DNA from: Planctomicrobium sp051465645
GTDB taxonomy: Bacteria > Planctomycetota > Planctomycetia > Planctomycetales > Planctomycetaceae
Assembly: GCF_051465645.1 (NCBI RefSeq)
Contig: NZ_CP195790.1
Span: forward strand, 3,286,001 to 3,350,000
Length of the DNA stretch: 64,000 bases
Direction: 5' to 3'
This document shows, one piece after another, positions 36,721-45,150 of the stretch (position 1 is the stretch's first letter; each line of letters opens with the position of its first letter). The translations under genes were made by a program, and so were the position numbers. Under the pieces are notes generated by a model. The model was not told the origin of the DNA, did no database searches, and was given only the letters and a program-made list of their open reading frames with translations.

Positions 36721-38281
36721 TTGAGTAGGTTTCCAACTCCCGATATTGTGCGGACGCAGAGCCAGGATGGACTCTGCTGGTCGTTGATGAGTTACTAACG
36801 CATTGCGACGCCTTTCCGTTTGGGAAACGCACCCGGTAAACGTGTCTTACCAACACGCTAAGGGCTGAATGGATTAACCACCATTCGCGCGTTTCGCCGG
36901 TAGAGCCGGATGCCTGGAGACAGGCTTGTCCGTGCTCGACGGAGGCTCGGTTGAGTAATCCTTCTGCATTTGTATCGCAGGAGAGTAATACAACCGTTCT
37001 ATCCGATAGGTTCAAATAAAAGGATCAGGAACAAGGGCGATGCAGACAGACCTGGCCGACTCCATCGGGAGTCCGTCCGGCCGTCGTGCTTCGAAGTTGG
37101 TGCGGGACACTTCGTCCCAAATCCACCCACGGGGTTCGCTTCTTGCTCATGGCAAGAGCGTTCAACGTGCGCCAGCGTCGGGAGCCTGCACTGTCGCGAG
37201 ACAGGCAGCCGGAGGTACGACACCTTCGGAGATCAAAGAAAGTCTTTGACTGCGAATAGCTCAACGATGAAAGGCGAGTGATCGCTTGCTGGTAAGTTCC
37301 CCTGGAGACGACACCGAAGAGGTTGAAAGCGGCCGATAGGCGGGCTTTCAACGGCGAGAAGGGTCATGGTTCATCGGTAAGGGAGGCGCTTCTTTCTTCT
37401 GCCCCCCGAAATCGCTGCCGAGTCTTTCGACAGCGGAAAGTATGGCGGCCTGACGGCCGCACATAGAGCCATGTGAGACCCCGTGGAGTAACGTCCACAC
37501 GCCACGTGAACTGGGGAATGACGAACGCGACTAATGCAGGAAGGTCTGAAGCGGCCGGGGGTGGTTCCTCGGAGCCTGAGTCTGTCGACTCAGGTGCGTG
37601 CCATAGGGAGTGTGAAGCCGATGCAGTGCGACTCAACAGAGATACGCATGTGCGGCATCAAGAAACTGTGGAGAAATGCTTCAGACTGGGAGTGGGGCCT
37701 CAGTAGAGAGTCGATGTAAACCCTCTGCGGAAGCAGTGGGAGAGAAGTCGAACGGTGTACGCGGGAAGGTACTCGCGACCCGTGCTTGTGCGTCCAGGTG
37801 GTGCTGAGCACTGTAAGCCGACGAAAGGGCCGACTGGCTATTTTAGCCAAAGGGAAAGTGCGATTCATGCTGCGCTGCCGGGTGGCTGTTCGTTGTACGA
37901 ACAGTCACCCGGTGGGGCGTGAATTTCTGTGGCAAGAAGCAAACGCGGTCAAACAAGATGACTCCGGAAGGAGGCATGTTCTTTGGCAGTGAATCGACGG
38001 TGAGCAGTCGAGGTGTATGCAAGCACCGGCGACAGTCACCGTGAAGTGGTTATTGCGGAACACCAATGGAATTGGTGGCGGTGCAACTTGGAAGAAAGTT
38101 TGCGCCGCCACCGAACAGCGAATTCCGTAATCGAGGTTCTTTCAACAGAAGGGGAGGTTCGGACTCTGTTTTGCGCAGCGTATGACCTTGAGGCACGACG
38201 CCCAAGGTCACTGCACTGACTGTCATCAGGATTTGAGGCTTGGGAGTGTGAGCCTGTTCACAGAATCACACTCCACTTTTT
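36721..38281 (+). ncRNA. Candidate large structured non-coding RNA
   Basis: About 1.5 kb with no plausible gene on either strand but many strong stem-loops in plus orientation. Examples are an H-type pseudoknot pattern (36835-36857), a three-way junction with a GAGA tetraloop (36903-36948), GCGA-capped CTGTC/GACAG (37190-37203), TCAAAGA/TCTTTGA (about 37233-37249), GTTGAAAGC/GCTTTCAAC (37322-37352), GCGGCC/GGCCGC (37445-37460), a 16-bp stem (37878-37912) and TGACCTTG/CAAGGTCA (38183-38210). It ends in a rho-independent terminator. TTGAGT (36721) and TATTGT 17 bases on could be its promoter. It may act alone or as the leader of the next gene. The ends are estimates. Confidence 0.55.
38243..38281 (+). 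terminator. Rho-independent terminator at the end of the structured tract
   Basis: GGAGTGTGA (38243-38251) pairs perfectly with TCACACTCC (38266-38274) and is followed by five T. It lies only 17 bases before the next start codon, so it either ends a separate RNA or acts as an attenuator. Confidence 0.8.
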
Positions 38282-38298
38282 AACCCAGGAGGGAACGG

Positions 38299-39039
38299 AT
38301 GAAGTACCGGCATGTGGCCTCAACGAAGGAAGGGTTCGTGCAGCTTTTGGCATCGAATTACCTTCCGCACGGCTACTGGTTTTACGTGACCGGCCGCATT
38401 CCGGACGGTAAAGATCCGTCCGCCATCGACGAAAAACTCCTGGCGAAATACGGAATCGAACTCTCCCGGCAACAGCGGGCACGCCGCAAGCAGCAGGGCT
38501 TGGCCAATCTGCACTATGTCCGGTTTGAGGATTTCTTCGTGATCCTGGCGACTCACGGAAAGCATCCGTTTTTTGCGGCGGAAGCTCAGACGGTCAGAGA
38601 CATTCGCAGGTATCCGTTGCACTTCATGGGATATGGCCTGACGGTCCGCAGGGGAGAATTTCTGAAGAAGGAAGAGGGGGCCGACGAGGCCCTGGCCGAC
38701 TCTCGATACCGGGTGCGGGTGACCATCGGCCGCGCGGCCTATCGCGATCTGGCGAGCGACCTGCTGGAGATCGCCACCCATCGGACTGCCGAGACGCTAC
38801 GGTGGGATTTCTGGAACCAGCCCTTTGAGCCGTACGCTCCGATTCGAAAACAGTTGCTGGGCCTGCTCCGCCTGGTCAACAAGAAACGGAGTGCGATGGG
38901 TTACGAAAAGCTTACTCCCGACTGTATTCGATATCGCCGGAAGATCGTCAAACCCTTTGAGCGGGCCGAAGCGAATCGTCCGCAAGTCGCTTTACCGTGC
39001 CAGGTCTCCGGGAATCCCGGCAATTTGCTTAGCCCTTGA
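38299..39039 (+). CDS. Protein of unknown function, first of a coupled pair
   Basis: 246 residues starting at an ATG with a strong AGGAGGG site. It begins HVASTKEGFVQLLASNYLPH with an aromatic run (GYWFYVTGRIPDGKDP). RFEDFFVILATHGKH and HFMGYGLTVRRG suggest a compact alpha/beta domain, and the rest is basic. No catalytic motif or known family was recognised. Its stop overlaps the start of the next gene by four bases. Position right after a large structured tract and its terminator suggests the two are functionally linked, either by attenuation or as protein and RNA partner. This is inference. Confidence 0.7.
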   Translation: MKYRHVASTKEGFVQLLASNYLPHGYWFYVTGRIPDGKDPSAIDEKLLAKYGIELSRQQRARRKQQGLANLHYVRFEDFFVILATHGKHPFFAAEAQTVRDIRRYPLHFMGYGLTVRRGEFLKKEEGADEALADSRYRVRVTIGRAAYRDLASDLLEIATHRTAETLRWDFWNQPFEPYAPIRKQLLGLLRLVNKKRSAMGYEKLTPDCIRYRRKIVKPFERAEANRPQVALPCQVSGNPGNLLSP

Positions 39040-39545
39040 ACTCGGTTTACCCTCGTCTGGTGGATCGCCGTTTAGAAGACAAAATCGAGGACTATCTGGA
39101 GCTTCCCCCCGCCGCGAGAGCGGCTGTCGATGCCGTGATCGATCTGGCCAAAGCCTCGTTTTCCGACCGGTCGCTCTCGGAAGTTCCCGAGGTGTTCGGG
39201 CAGTGCATCGAAGCCGGAGAACGGGTCCGGGCACTGGTGATCGGTCGATTGAATGAATTCTTCCAAGGCAAGCCCTTGGTTCTTCGCGATGGGGCCGCCG
39301 AAGAATTCCAGAACCAACTGGCCGAACTCAACAAGGTCATTCCCACACGGGTCGTCTGTCCGACCTGTGAAGAGCCAGGACGCCTTTCCCTTAAGGTTTT
39401 CGGCGAGGGACAAAGAGCGGCGATTCAGGTGTTGCACAGTGGGGATGGTACCCAAAAGTCTCATAGCGGTAAGGTCTTACATCAGCCTGGGACATCTGGT
39501 CTCCAGCTCACGAGCGGCGACAAGCGGACCAATTTCAGTCGCTGA
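39036..39545 (+). CDS. Protein of unknown function, second of the coupled pair
   Basis: 169 residues, starting at a TTG that overlaps the stop of the previous gene. The N-terminal 105 residues are helical (EDKIEDYLELPPAARAAVDA, then EAGERVRALVIGRLNEFF). A CPTCEEPGRLSLKV segment follows that could start a zinc ribbon, but the second cysteine pair is missing, with H and G/S-rich residues in its place. It is clearly co-translated with its neighbour. No function can be given. Confidence 0.6.
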   Translation: MNSVYPRLVDRRLEDKIEDYLELPPAARAAVDAVIDLAKASFSDRSLSEVPEVFGQCIEAGERVRALVIGRLNEFFQGKPLVLRDGAAEEFQNQLAELNKVIPTRVVCPTCEEPGRLSLKVFGEGQRAAIQVLHSGDGTQKSHSGKVLHQPGTSGLQLTSGDKRTNFSR

Positions 39546-39690
39546 CACATCAACGAGCACCGATGTAGACTTTGGCGATCGGAGATGGATAATTAGGTAT
39601 CTCGAATTCAATCGAGGCCGGAAGTGCCGTTGTGGCTATCGGTCATTGGCGATCTGAGATTTCGCATCTCTCAATGTGGAGCGGGCACTG

Positions 39691-41769
39691 ATGATCGCAA
39701 CCCTTGAGAAACGCAAGCCGACCGAATCAGAAGTTGTTCCGAGCCCTGGAATCGTTCCCGACAGCCCCATTCGGGGATTTTCAGGGCAGGGCTATTCCGG
39801 GTTGTCGCTGTTGGCCGAAGGGGGAATGGGTTGGGTCTTCGAGGCGAGCAATCGACTGAAAGGGGCCGTGGTCATCAAATTGGCCAAGGAGCGGCACGAA
39901 CGGGTCTTGCTACGGGAATTCGCTCTGAATCAGACGGCGATCTCTTCGACGGAGGGATTTGGCGAACTGATCGATTGGGGTCTTGATCATGAGTCGAAAC
40001 CGTTTCTGGTCTTCCGCAAGATTGGTGGTCGAAGCCTCGCGGAAATTGAAATCAGGACGATCGACGACATCCTCAAGCTGGGGACGGGAGTTTGCGAGAT
40101 CCTTTCGCGTTTGCATGGAGCGGGATTTGTGCATGGCGATCTCACGCCCCGCAACATCATGATCAGGGAAGATGGCTCTCCAGTCCTGATCGATCTCGGT
40201 TTGGCGACTCTGGCCGGAACCAGTAAACGGGGTGGTAGTCCCCGGTATGAGGCTCCTGAACCGCGATTCGATGTCCAAAGTGATGTGTTTGCGCTGGGGG
40301 CCATCGTTCAAGAGCTGATCGCAAAGTTACCGCCAGGTGAACGCCGCCGCTGGCGACTCATCAAGGGAGCGACACGGTTTTTGGCGGCCTGCTGCGCCAA
40401 AGAACCAAAAACTCGTCCACGGGGTGTCGGAGAAGTCTCCCGACAGTTGTCTGACTTCCACCGTCAACTGCGACCCCAGATTCAAACCCTGAGCTGTCAA
40501 TCTGACGCAGCACGAGCGGATGGTAACAGCGACTTCGCGTGGCAGGAATTTGTCGCGATCGCACAAGAGATGTCCCAACTTCAATGTCCTTCTGATCAGC
40601 TCGAAGATGCTCCTGAAAGCACGAGAACAAGTCTGGAGGTGGATCTTCGTCGTGCCAGGCAGGGTGGAGAATTGCTGACGAGTTGGGGGTTTGCGGAGCG
40701 GAAGTCCGCAGCAGATCGTCGTCTGGTTTCCGATTTCTGCAACAACTATGCGAAGCATTTGTTTGGCCGAGGTCAGACAGTCGAGGCATCGCAATACGGT
40801 GCCATTTCCATTCAGCTTTTGGAGCAATTGGTTACGGAGCGGCGTGACGATCAAATGGAACTTGCGCGGAGGCTCAGCGACTTGGGGCGGATCTTCAGTC
40901 TGGTTCACAAACCCATAGACGCCGTTCGCGCTCTCGTTCGTTCCTATGCCATTCTCAAAGCATGGGAACCGATCGATTCACCTTGTTTGGCTCCTGCTCT
41001 CACCGATCTGGCGAATTACCTGCGAACGGGGATCAACCAGTCAACGGTGGCCATGCTGGTGGAATCAAAACGTCTGTGGCTAAAGTGGGCTGATAACTCG
41101 TCGAGCATGGTGCCGACCGCCAACAGCAATTTGGGAAGACTCTTGAATTTTCTCGGCCAACATGATGCCGCGAAGGCCGTGACCGAGGCCGCGCTGCATG
41201 AGTTGGAAAAATCACTGGATGGGCAGCATCCGAAGATCGCGACGGTCCTGCTCAATCGTGGTGAGCAGCTTGTCCATCAGCGACGTTTTGACGAGGCTGA
41301 GCCATTTCTCCAGGACGCTTTGAGCATTCGTCGGAAATGGTATGGCGAAAATTCCCGAAGGACGTTGGAAGCGGCGGAAGTCTGCATGGAGTGTTTTTTG
41401 GGGGCCGGGATGTATGACCATGCCTACGGTCTGTTGAAGGAGTATGACATCGAAACAACGGCCTGGGGCGGCGACCCCATTCACGGCCGGATGTTAGGAT
41501 ACCTTCACACCTGTTGCGTAAAACTTCGTCGTAAGTCGGAAACACGAAGAGCCGCCCACACTCTCGCGGCTCACCAAGAGCTGTTCGGGAGCGGAAGCGC
41601 GTGGGTACCCGTTGTGGGTTATGAGATGGCACTGGGAGACACCGCTCAATGGTTGAAGAATTCCAACCAGCGAGCGGTCATCAACGACATCCGGAAGTTC
41701 GTCCATCGAGATGTCACTCACTTGATGAATCCCGACAAACGCTTGTCCAACTCGGATCTGCTTGTCTGA
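39691..41769 (+). CDS. Ser/Thr protein kinase with C-terminal TPR-like repeats
   Basis: 692 residues from the ATG at 39691 with an upstream GGAGCGG. The kinase domain (about 30-265) shows LAEGGMGWVFEAS, the lysine in VVIKLAKE, HGDLTPRNIMI (DLT in place of DLK) and IDLGLATLAG (DLG in place of DFG), then SPRYEAPEP and SDVFALGAIV. It is probably active but divergent. After it come helical TPR-like repeats (AVTEAALHELEKSL, RRFDEAEPFLQDALSIRRKW). It has no membrane segment. It sits inside the plasmid-like segment, unusual cargo outside planctomycetes. Target unknown. Confidence 0.85.
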   Translation: MIATLEKRKPTESEVVPSPGIVPDSPIRGFSGQGYSGLSLLAEGGMGWVFEASNRLKGAVVIKLAKERHERVLLREFALNQTAISSTEGFGELIDWGLDHESKPFLVFRKIGGRSLAEIEIRTIDDILKLGTGVCEILSRLHGAGFVHGDLTPRNIMIREDGSPVLIDLGLATLAGTSKRGGSPRYEAPEPRFDVQSDVFALGAIVQELIAKLPPGERRRWRLIKGATRFLAACCAKEPKTRPRGVGEVSRQLSDFHRQLRPQIQTLSCQSDAARADGNSDFAWQEFVAIAQEMSQLQCPSDQLEDAPESTRTSLEVDLRRARQGGELLTSWGFAERKSAADRRLVSDFCNNYAKHLFGRGQTVEASQYGAISIQLLEQLVTERRDDQMELARRLSDLGRIFSLVHKPIDAVRALVRSYAILKAWEPIDSPCLAPALTDLANYLRTGINQSTVAMLVESKRLWLKWADNSSSMVPTANSNLGRLLNFLGQHDAAKAVTEAALHELEKSLDGQHPKIATVLLNRGEQLVHQRRFDEAEPFLQDALSIRRKWYGENSRRTLEAAEVCMECFLGAGMYDHAYGLLKEYDIETTAWGGDPIHGRMLGYLHTCCVKLRRKSETRRAAHTLAAHQELFGSGSAWVPVVGYEMALGDTAQWLKNSNQRAVINDIRKFVHRDVTHLMNPDKRLSNSDLLV

Positions 41770-41844
41770 TGAGAGCAATCGTCGTGGGATGTTGGACGAG
41801 AATGAAAGATAGCCCGGAGCAGGGAACCGGGCCTGTTTTTGCGA

Positions 41845-42159
41845 TCAGGCTGCGAGGATGGTGGGCTCGGAACCTGCCTCGGCCGACCGCTGCTTTGAGA
41901 TCCAGGCTGACGCCAGTTGAATGACTTCAACAAGGTCCGCGTGGTTGTTGTCGAAGAAGTTGCGCGAGTAGCCCATCTTCTCGGAAGACATCGACTTCCA
42001 GGAACGACTCAACGAGAAGTCGTAGTAGGCAAAGCCGCTGGGGCTCTGTCGTTTCCAGACTGAGGCCGCGATGGCTCCTTTGCGGACCACATGAACGGGG
42101 TCCATGTTCTCACTGTCTTCGCTCTTTGTTTTCGTTTTGGTTGCTGATTGTTCGCTCAT
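41845..42159 (-). CDS. Small protein of unknown function (paralogue of the gene at 44.8 kb)
   Basis: 104 residues from the ATG at 42159, which has an ideal AAGGAGG site; the frame continues 15 codons upstream but that part is not needed. The core (VRKGAIAASVWKRQSPSGFA, YYDFSLSRSW, then DLVEVIQLASAWISKQ) matches the protein at 44833-45150 in order and spacing. That suggests a small beta-rich domain followed by a helix. It may bind nucleic acid, but no family was recognised. Confidence 0.7.
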   Translation of the reverse strand: MSEQSATKTKTKSEDSENMDPVHVVRKGAIAASVWKRQSPSGFAYYDFSLSRSWKSMSSEKMGYSRNFFDNNHADLVEVIQLASAWISKQRSAEAGSEPTILAA

Positions 42160-42326
42160 AAACACCTCCTTGATTGAAAAGCCGAACACCCCAGCCTCGC
42201 ACAACTCGAAACGCTACTCAAATTGCCACGAAACGGGCCAGATCACGGGGGCCACTTCACCACATCCAGGACGAATGGCACGAATGGGAATGTCATGGGA
42301 TGTCGAACCTGGCCTCTTCGCGGCCG

Positions 42327-43307
42327 TCAAATCAGAATTCTCTCCACCTCATCAAGGCTGACTTCGTCTTCACTCCGATCATAGAGCATGGTTGTTCGCG
42401 GCGATTCATGCCCGGCAAGTGCCTGGGCTTTCTCGATGGCTCCGCCGTTCGATCGGTACACGGTGATGCCTGTGGCGCGAAACGTGTGACAGCCGATTCG
42501 ATCCGAGATCGCGGCCGCTTTCGCCCGTCGTTTGACCATGCGAAGGACGTCCTGACGGGACATGGGTTCCAGCGTCAGTTGCCCGGTTTTGCCGCGAGCC
42601 GTGCGAAAGAGGGGAGTGTCCCCGGTGTCGCCATGTCCCGCCGCAAAGAGGTAGGCGTCGAGGAATTCGACGATCGTGTGATGCGCTGGAACCTCATGGA
42701 ACTTTCCCCCTTTTTCCAGCAAGCGAATCCAACTCCGTTTGCCGATCTGGTAGTAGTCCGCGACGGTCATTCCCGCCACAGGGCTGACGCGACCGAACGT
42801 GAACAGCATCACGGCGATGAGCGCTCGATCCCGCAAGCCGATGAGTGTGGTGGTTTCGATGCTATCGAAGAGTTGTCTTGCCTCTTCGGCAGTGATGACG
42901 GGAGTCTTGCCTTTTTTGACGACATGCTTTGGGCCTCGCACTGCTGCGGCAGGATTGATCGCCAGCACTTGACCGGTGACCAGCCAGTCAAAACAGTGGC
43001 GAATCGCGGCGAGATGCTGTTTGACCGTCGCCGGTTCATAGACCGTCATCAGGTGTTCGACATAAGCCGCCACATGGATCGGTTCGATCTCCCCGAGTGA
43101 GCAATTCCTGTCTTCGATCCACGCGAGAAAGTCCACCAATGCTCGGTAATAGGCCTCACGAGTATTTCGATTGCGAATCTGTGCCGCGAAGAATTCCACG
43201 AAGCGCTTGGATGCCTGGGTACCCGCTGTGCGAATGAGCGGCGGCAGACGCCACTCCCAACGAATCACATCAACCATTGGGGCTGGATGATTGTTGTCAG
43301 CAGCCAT
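42327..43307 (-). CDS. Tyrosine recombinase / phage-type integrase
   Basis: 326 residues. The N-terminal SAM-like core-binding domain (FVEFFAAQIRNRNTREAYYR) is followed by the catalytic domain. The latter has the first arginine in FTFGRVSPVAGM, the H-x-x-R box HTFRATG, and AGHESPRTTMLYDR with the nucleophilic tyrosine. The gene lies 145 bases from repeat A and 225 from repeat B at the right end of the plasmid-like segment, where an integrase and its attachment site usually sit together. It is the likely enzyme for integration and excision of that segment. Confidence 0.9.
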   Translation of the reverse strand: MAADNNHPAPMVDVIRWEWRLPPLIRTAGTQASKRFVEFFAAQIRNRNTREAYYRALVDFLAWIEDRNCSLGEIEPIHVAAYVEHLMTVYEPATVKQHLAAIRHCFDWLVTGQVLAINPAAAVRGPKHVVKKGKTPVITAEEARQLFDSIETTTLIGLRDRALIAVMLFTFGRVSPVAGMTVADYYQIGKRSWIRLLEKGGKFHEVPAHHTIVEFLDAYLFAAGHGDTGDTPLFRTARGKTGQLTLEPMSRQDVLRMVKRRAKAAAISDRIGCHTFRATGITVYRSNGGAIEKAQALAGHESPRTTMLYDRSEDEVSLDEVERILI

Positions 43308-43451
43308 TGCGTCCTGGGGAATCGTGATTCATAACGTCCTTTATGGATCGCATTCTTTTTCGGTCTTCGCAAGCGGTTACGTCTTATCGTCCAGGTGTCC
43401 GAACGGAGAATTCTCCAACCTCAAAGAATCTGAACGGAGTCCTGACACTCT

Positions 43452-43500
43452 GATGCGAGCCATGCCTCAACATCTCGGGGTTCGGGGCAGCGCCCCGAGC
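43452..43500 (+). repeat. Direct repeat A, right copy
   Basis: Matches 21602-21650 with three mismatches in 49 bases. A G/C-rich hairpin (CGGGGC...GCCCCG) is intact here, and two of the differences from the left copy fall in its loop or convert a G-T pair to G-C. Confidence 0.85.
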
Positions 43501-43531
43501 GGAGAGTCACCCAAGACTGTCCAACAACCAT

Positions 43532-43597
43532 CCCCCAACAGATGACCGCGAGACCAATCTCGCGAGCGCTGACACCGGTGGGCGCTGCTATTGGGGA
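43532..43597 (+). repeat. Direct repeat B, right copy (possible attachment site)
   Basis: Matches 21842-21907. The inner hairpin is CGCGAGA/TCTCGCG here and CGCGAAG/CTTCGCG in the left copy, so pairing is kept although bases changed. CCCCAA/TTGGGG ends can close the structure. It is beside the tyrosine recombinase. Confidence 0.75.
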
Positions 43598-43696
43598 ATC
43601 TCGTCTGAGTCTGAGTGCGATTAAGATGGAGGTCCGGTAGCGTGCGTTTAGGAACCTCCTTGTATCAGAACAGTCATTCTCCCAGAAAAGATGTTT

Positions 43697-44590
43697 TCAA
43701 GCCGTCGCCAACACCCCTTTGGTGTTGGCTGAATCAACGGCTTGAGAACAGGGTTGAGTTGGCAGATCTTCCAGCGCTGACAGAATGGCGGTGGAGACCT
43801 TTTGGATATGCTCCAACGAATCCATCAGCAGTTCGCGATCTCCGCTGTAGAGGCGAATGTAGTCGCGCGATCGCTCCGTGCTCTCGATCCCGGAGGCCCG
43901 ACAGACGACGAAGGCGACCGCTTCCGCTTCGGTCTCCCGAATCGTCTTGGTCGTTTCGGCCCGCCGTTCACCCCGATGCAGAAGCTCGTGGGCGAGTTCG
44001 TGGGCCAGCACCGAGAATTTCTCGGCGGCGACGAGATCGGGTTGCACCCGAATCCGCCCTCCTTCCGAGACTCCCAACGCGCCACCCATCGGCTGCTCAT
44101 AGAGCAACTCGATACCGTGACTCCGCACGACGACTTCCAGCGTCGCGAGCTTGTCTCCCGGCTCACCGGTGATCCCAGCGAATTCGGGCAGCGGTGCGCC
44201 GTCGGTCTGCGAGACATCGAAGACATGGACGACCTTGAAGCCTCGCAGCACCTTCCGCTGGGGCGGCGGCACCGCAGACTCTGAGGTCGCTTCGGCCTCG
44301 GAATCGTCAGCCGCTGGCTTCACGCGGGAAACCAGCGGAGCCAGAATGGCGATCCCCTGTTCCCCCTTCTTCACGAACCGACCGAGCTGTCGCCAGCGAT
44401 GGAATCCCGCGACTTGCGTGGCTTCGGGTCGCTGAAACATGATCAGCAGACTATTGCCAAACGAGTAACGATGAAACCGGGACTGGAATTCGAGAAACTT
44501 CAGAAACTGTTCGCTATCCCCTTGTTCCAGGGCGCGTGCCAGTTCCTCGAACGCGGCCGTAGCCCGTTCTTGAACATCTTCGCGTTGCAT
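43697..44590 (-). CDS. ArdC-like antirestriction protein with metalloprotease-type C-terminus
   Basis: 297 residues from the ATG at 44590. The N-terminal ArdC single-stranded-DNA-binding domain is clear (FLEFQSRFHRYSFGNSLLIM, then VAGFHRWRQLGRFVKKGEQG). The C-terminal ImmA/IrrE-like zinc protease domain has HELAHELLHRG (HExxH) with the downstream ETEAEAVAFVV supplying the third ligand region. ArdC proteins protect incoming plasmid DNA from host restriction. It lies just outside the right repeat, so it may belong to a neighbouring mobile piece or to an earlier larger element. Confidence 0.88.
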   Translation of the reverse strand: MQREDVQERATAAFEELARALEQGDSEQFLKFLEFQSRFHRYSFGNSLLIMFQRPEATQVAGFHRWRQLGRFVKKGEQGIAILAPLVSRVKPAADDSEAEATSESAVPPPQRKVLRGFKVVHVFDVSQTDGAPLPEFAGITGEPGDKLATLEVVVRSHGIELLYEQPMGGALGVSEGGRIRVQPDLVAAEKFSVLAHELAHELLHRGERRAETTKTIRETEAEAVAFVVCRASGIESTERSRDYIRLYSGDRELLMDSLEHIQKVSTAILSALEDLPTQPCSQAVDSANTKGVLATA

Positions 44591-44832
44591 GGGATTGACT
44601 CCAGGGAACAGGCCGACGAAAGGGCCTGTCCAGACAGAAAACCGCCGCGCACTCCCGTTGAGTCGCGGATCAGAAAACCGTGATTGCACGCCACCGGTCT
44701 CCGCCCTGACTTCGTGAGAAGCCACGGCGGAACCGAGTGCGGTTTTCCGTCTACCCGGAATCAAATTGTCAGAGAGCCAAGGTGAGAGGCGGTAAGGCGT
44801 GTGACAGAACCATTACGTTGTCAACAACACAC

Positions 44833-45150
44833 TTACCGCGATGCCGTGGGAGTCCCGCGCGTCGAGCGACGTGGGGCACGGCTTTCTGCCGGAGGAGTCT
44901 TGGCCGCAGCCGGTTGCTCCCGTTCGGCAGCGTGTTGCTGGTAGATCCAGGTGTGAGCCTGATCCGCCAGCTTGGAGATCAGCGGCAGGTCATCTCGTCC
45001 GAAAGAGCTGGTGCTCTCCCAACGATCCTCCTGCCGATAGATGCGAGCAAAGGTCACGTTGTAACGTGTCCCCTGCTCGGTGCTGTTCCGCCAAATGGCG
45101 GCCTTGCACTTTCCCAGACGCAATTCATGACATGGGCGTTCGTTCGACAT
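44833..45150 (-). CDS. Small protein of unknown function (paralogue of the gene at 41.8 kb)
   Basis: 105 residues from the ATG at 45150 with a GGAGG site. CHELRLGKCKAAIWRNS, then YNVTFARIYRQEDRW and LISKLADQAHTWIYQQ, parallels the 104-residue protein in the plasmid segment. The C-terminal tail is Ala/Pro/Arg-rich. Its closeness to the ArdC-like gene suggests a shared mobile origin. Function unknown. Confidence 0.65.
   Translation of the reverse strand: MSNERPCHELRLGKCKAAIWRNSTEQGTRYNVTFARIYRQEDRWESTSSFGRDDLPLISKLADQAHTWIYQQHAAEREQPAAAKTPPAESRAPRRSTRGTPTASR

Larger units (their letters stand above)
21842..43597. mobile_element. Integrated mobilizable plasmid-like element, about 21.7 kb
   Basis: Direct repeats A and B bracket a segment with everything a plasmid needs. 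It has iterons and a Rep initiator (34.9-36.6 kb), ParA and partner (33.5-34.6 kb), MobF relaxase with RHH accessory and oriT candidate (24.3-27.5 kb), a coupling ATPase (22.3-23.8 kb) and a tyrosine recombinase at the right end. No VirB4 or other type IV secretion channel genes are present, so mobilization would need a helper. The exact ends are inferred from the repeats. Confidence 0.7.

Noticed and set aside
36721..38281. Classical group II intron with reverse transcriptase
   Set aside because: No reverse-transcriptase frame and no convincing domain V sequence were found; an ORF-less intron is still possible and is listed as an alternative.
42174..43100. 308-codon plus-strand open frame
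   Set aside because: Antisense to the tyrosine recombinase, which has all catalytic motifs.
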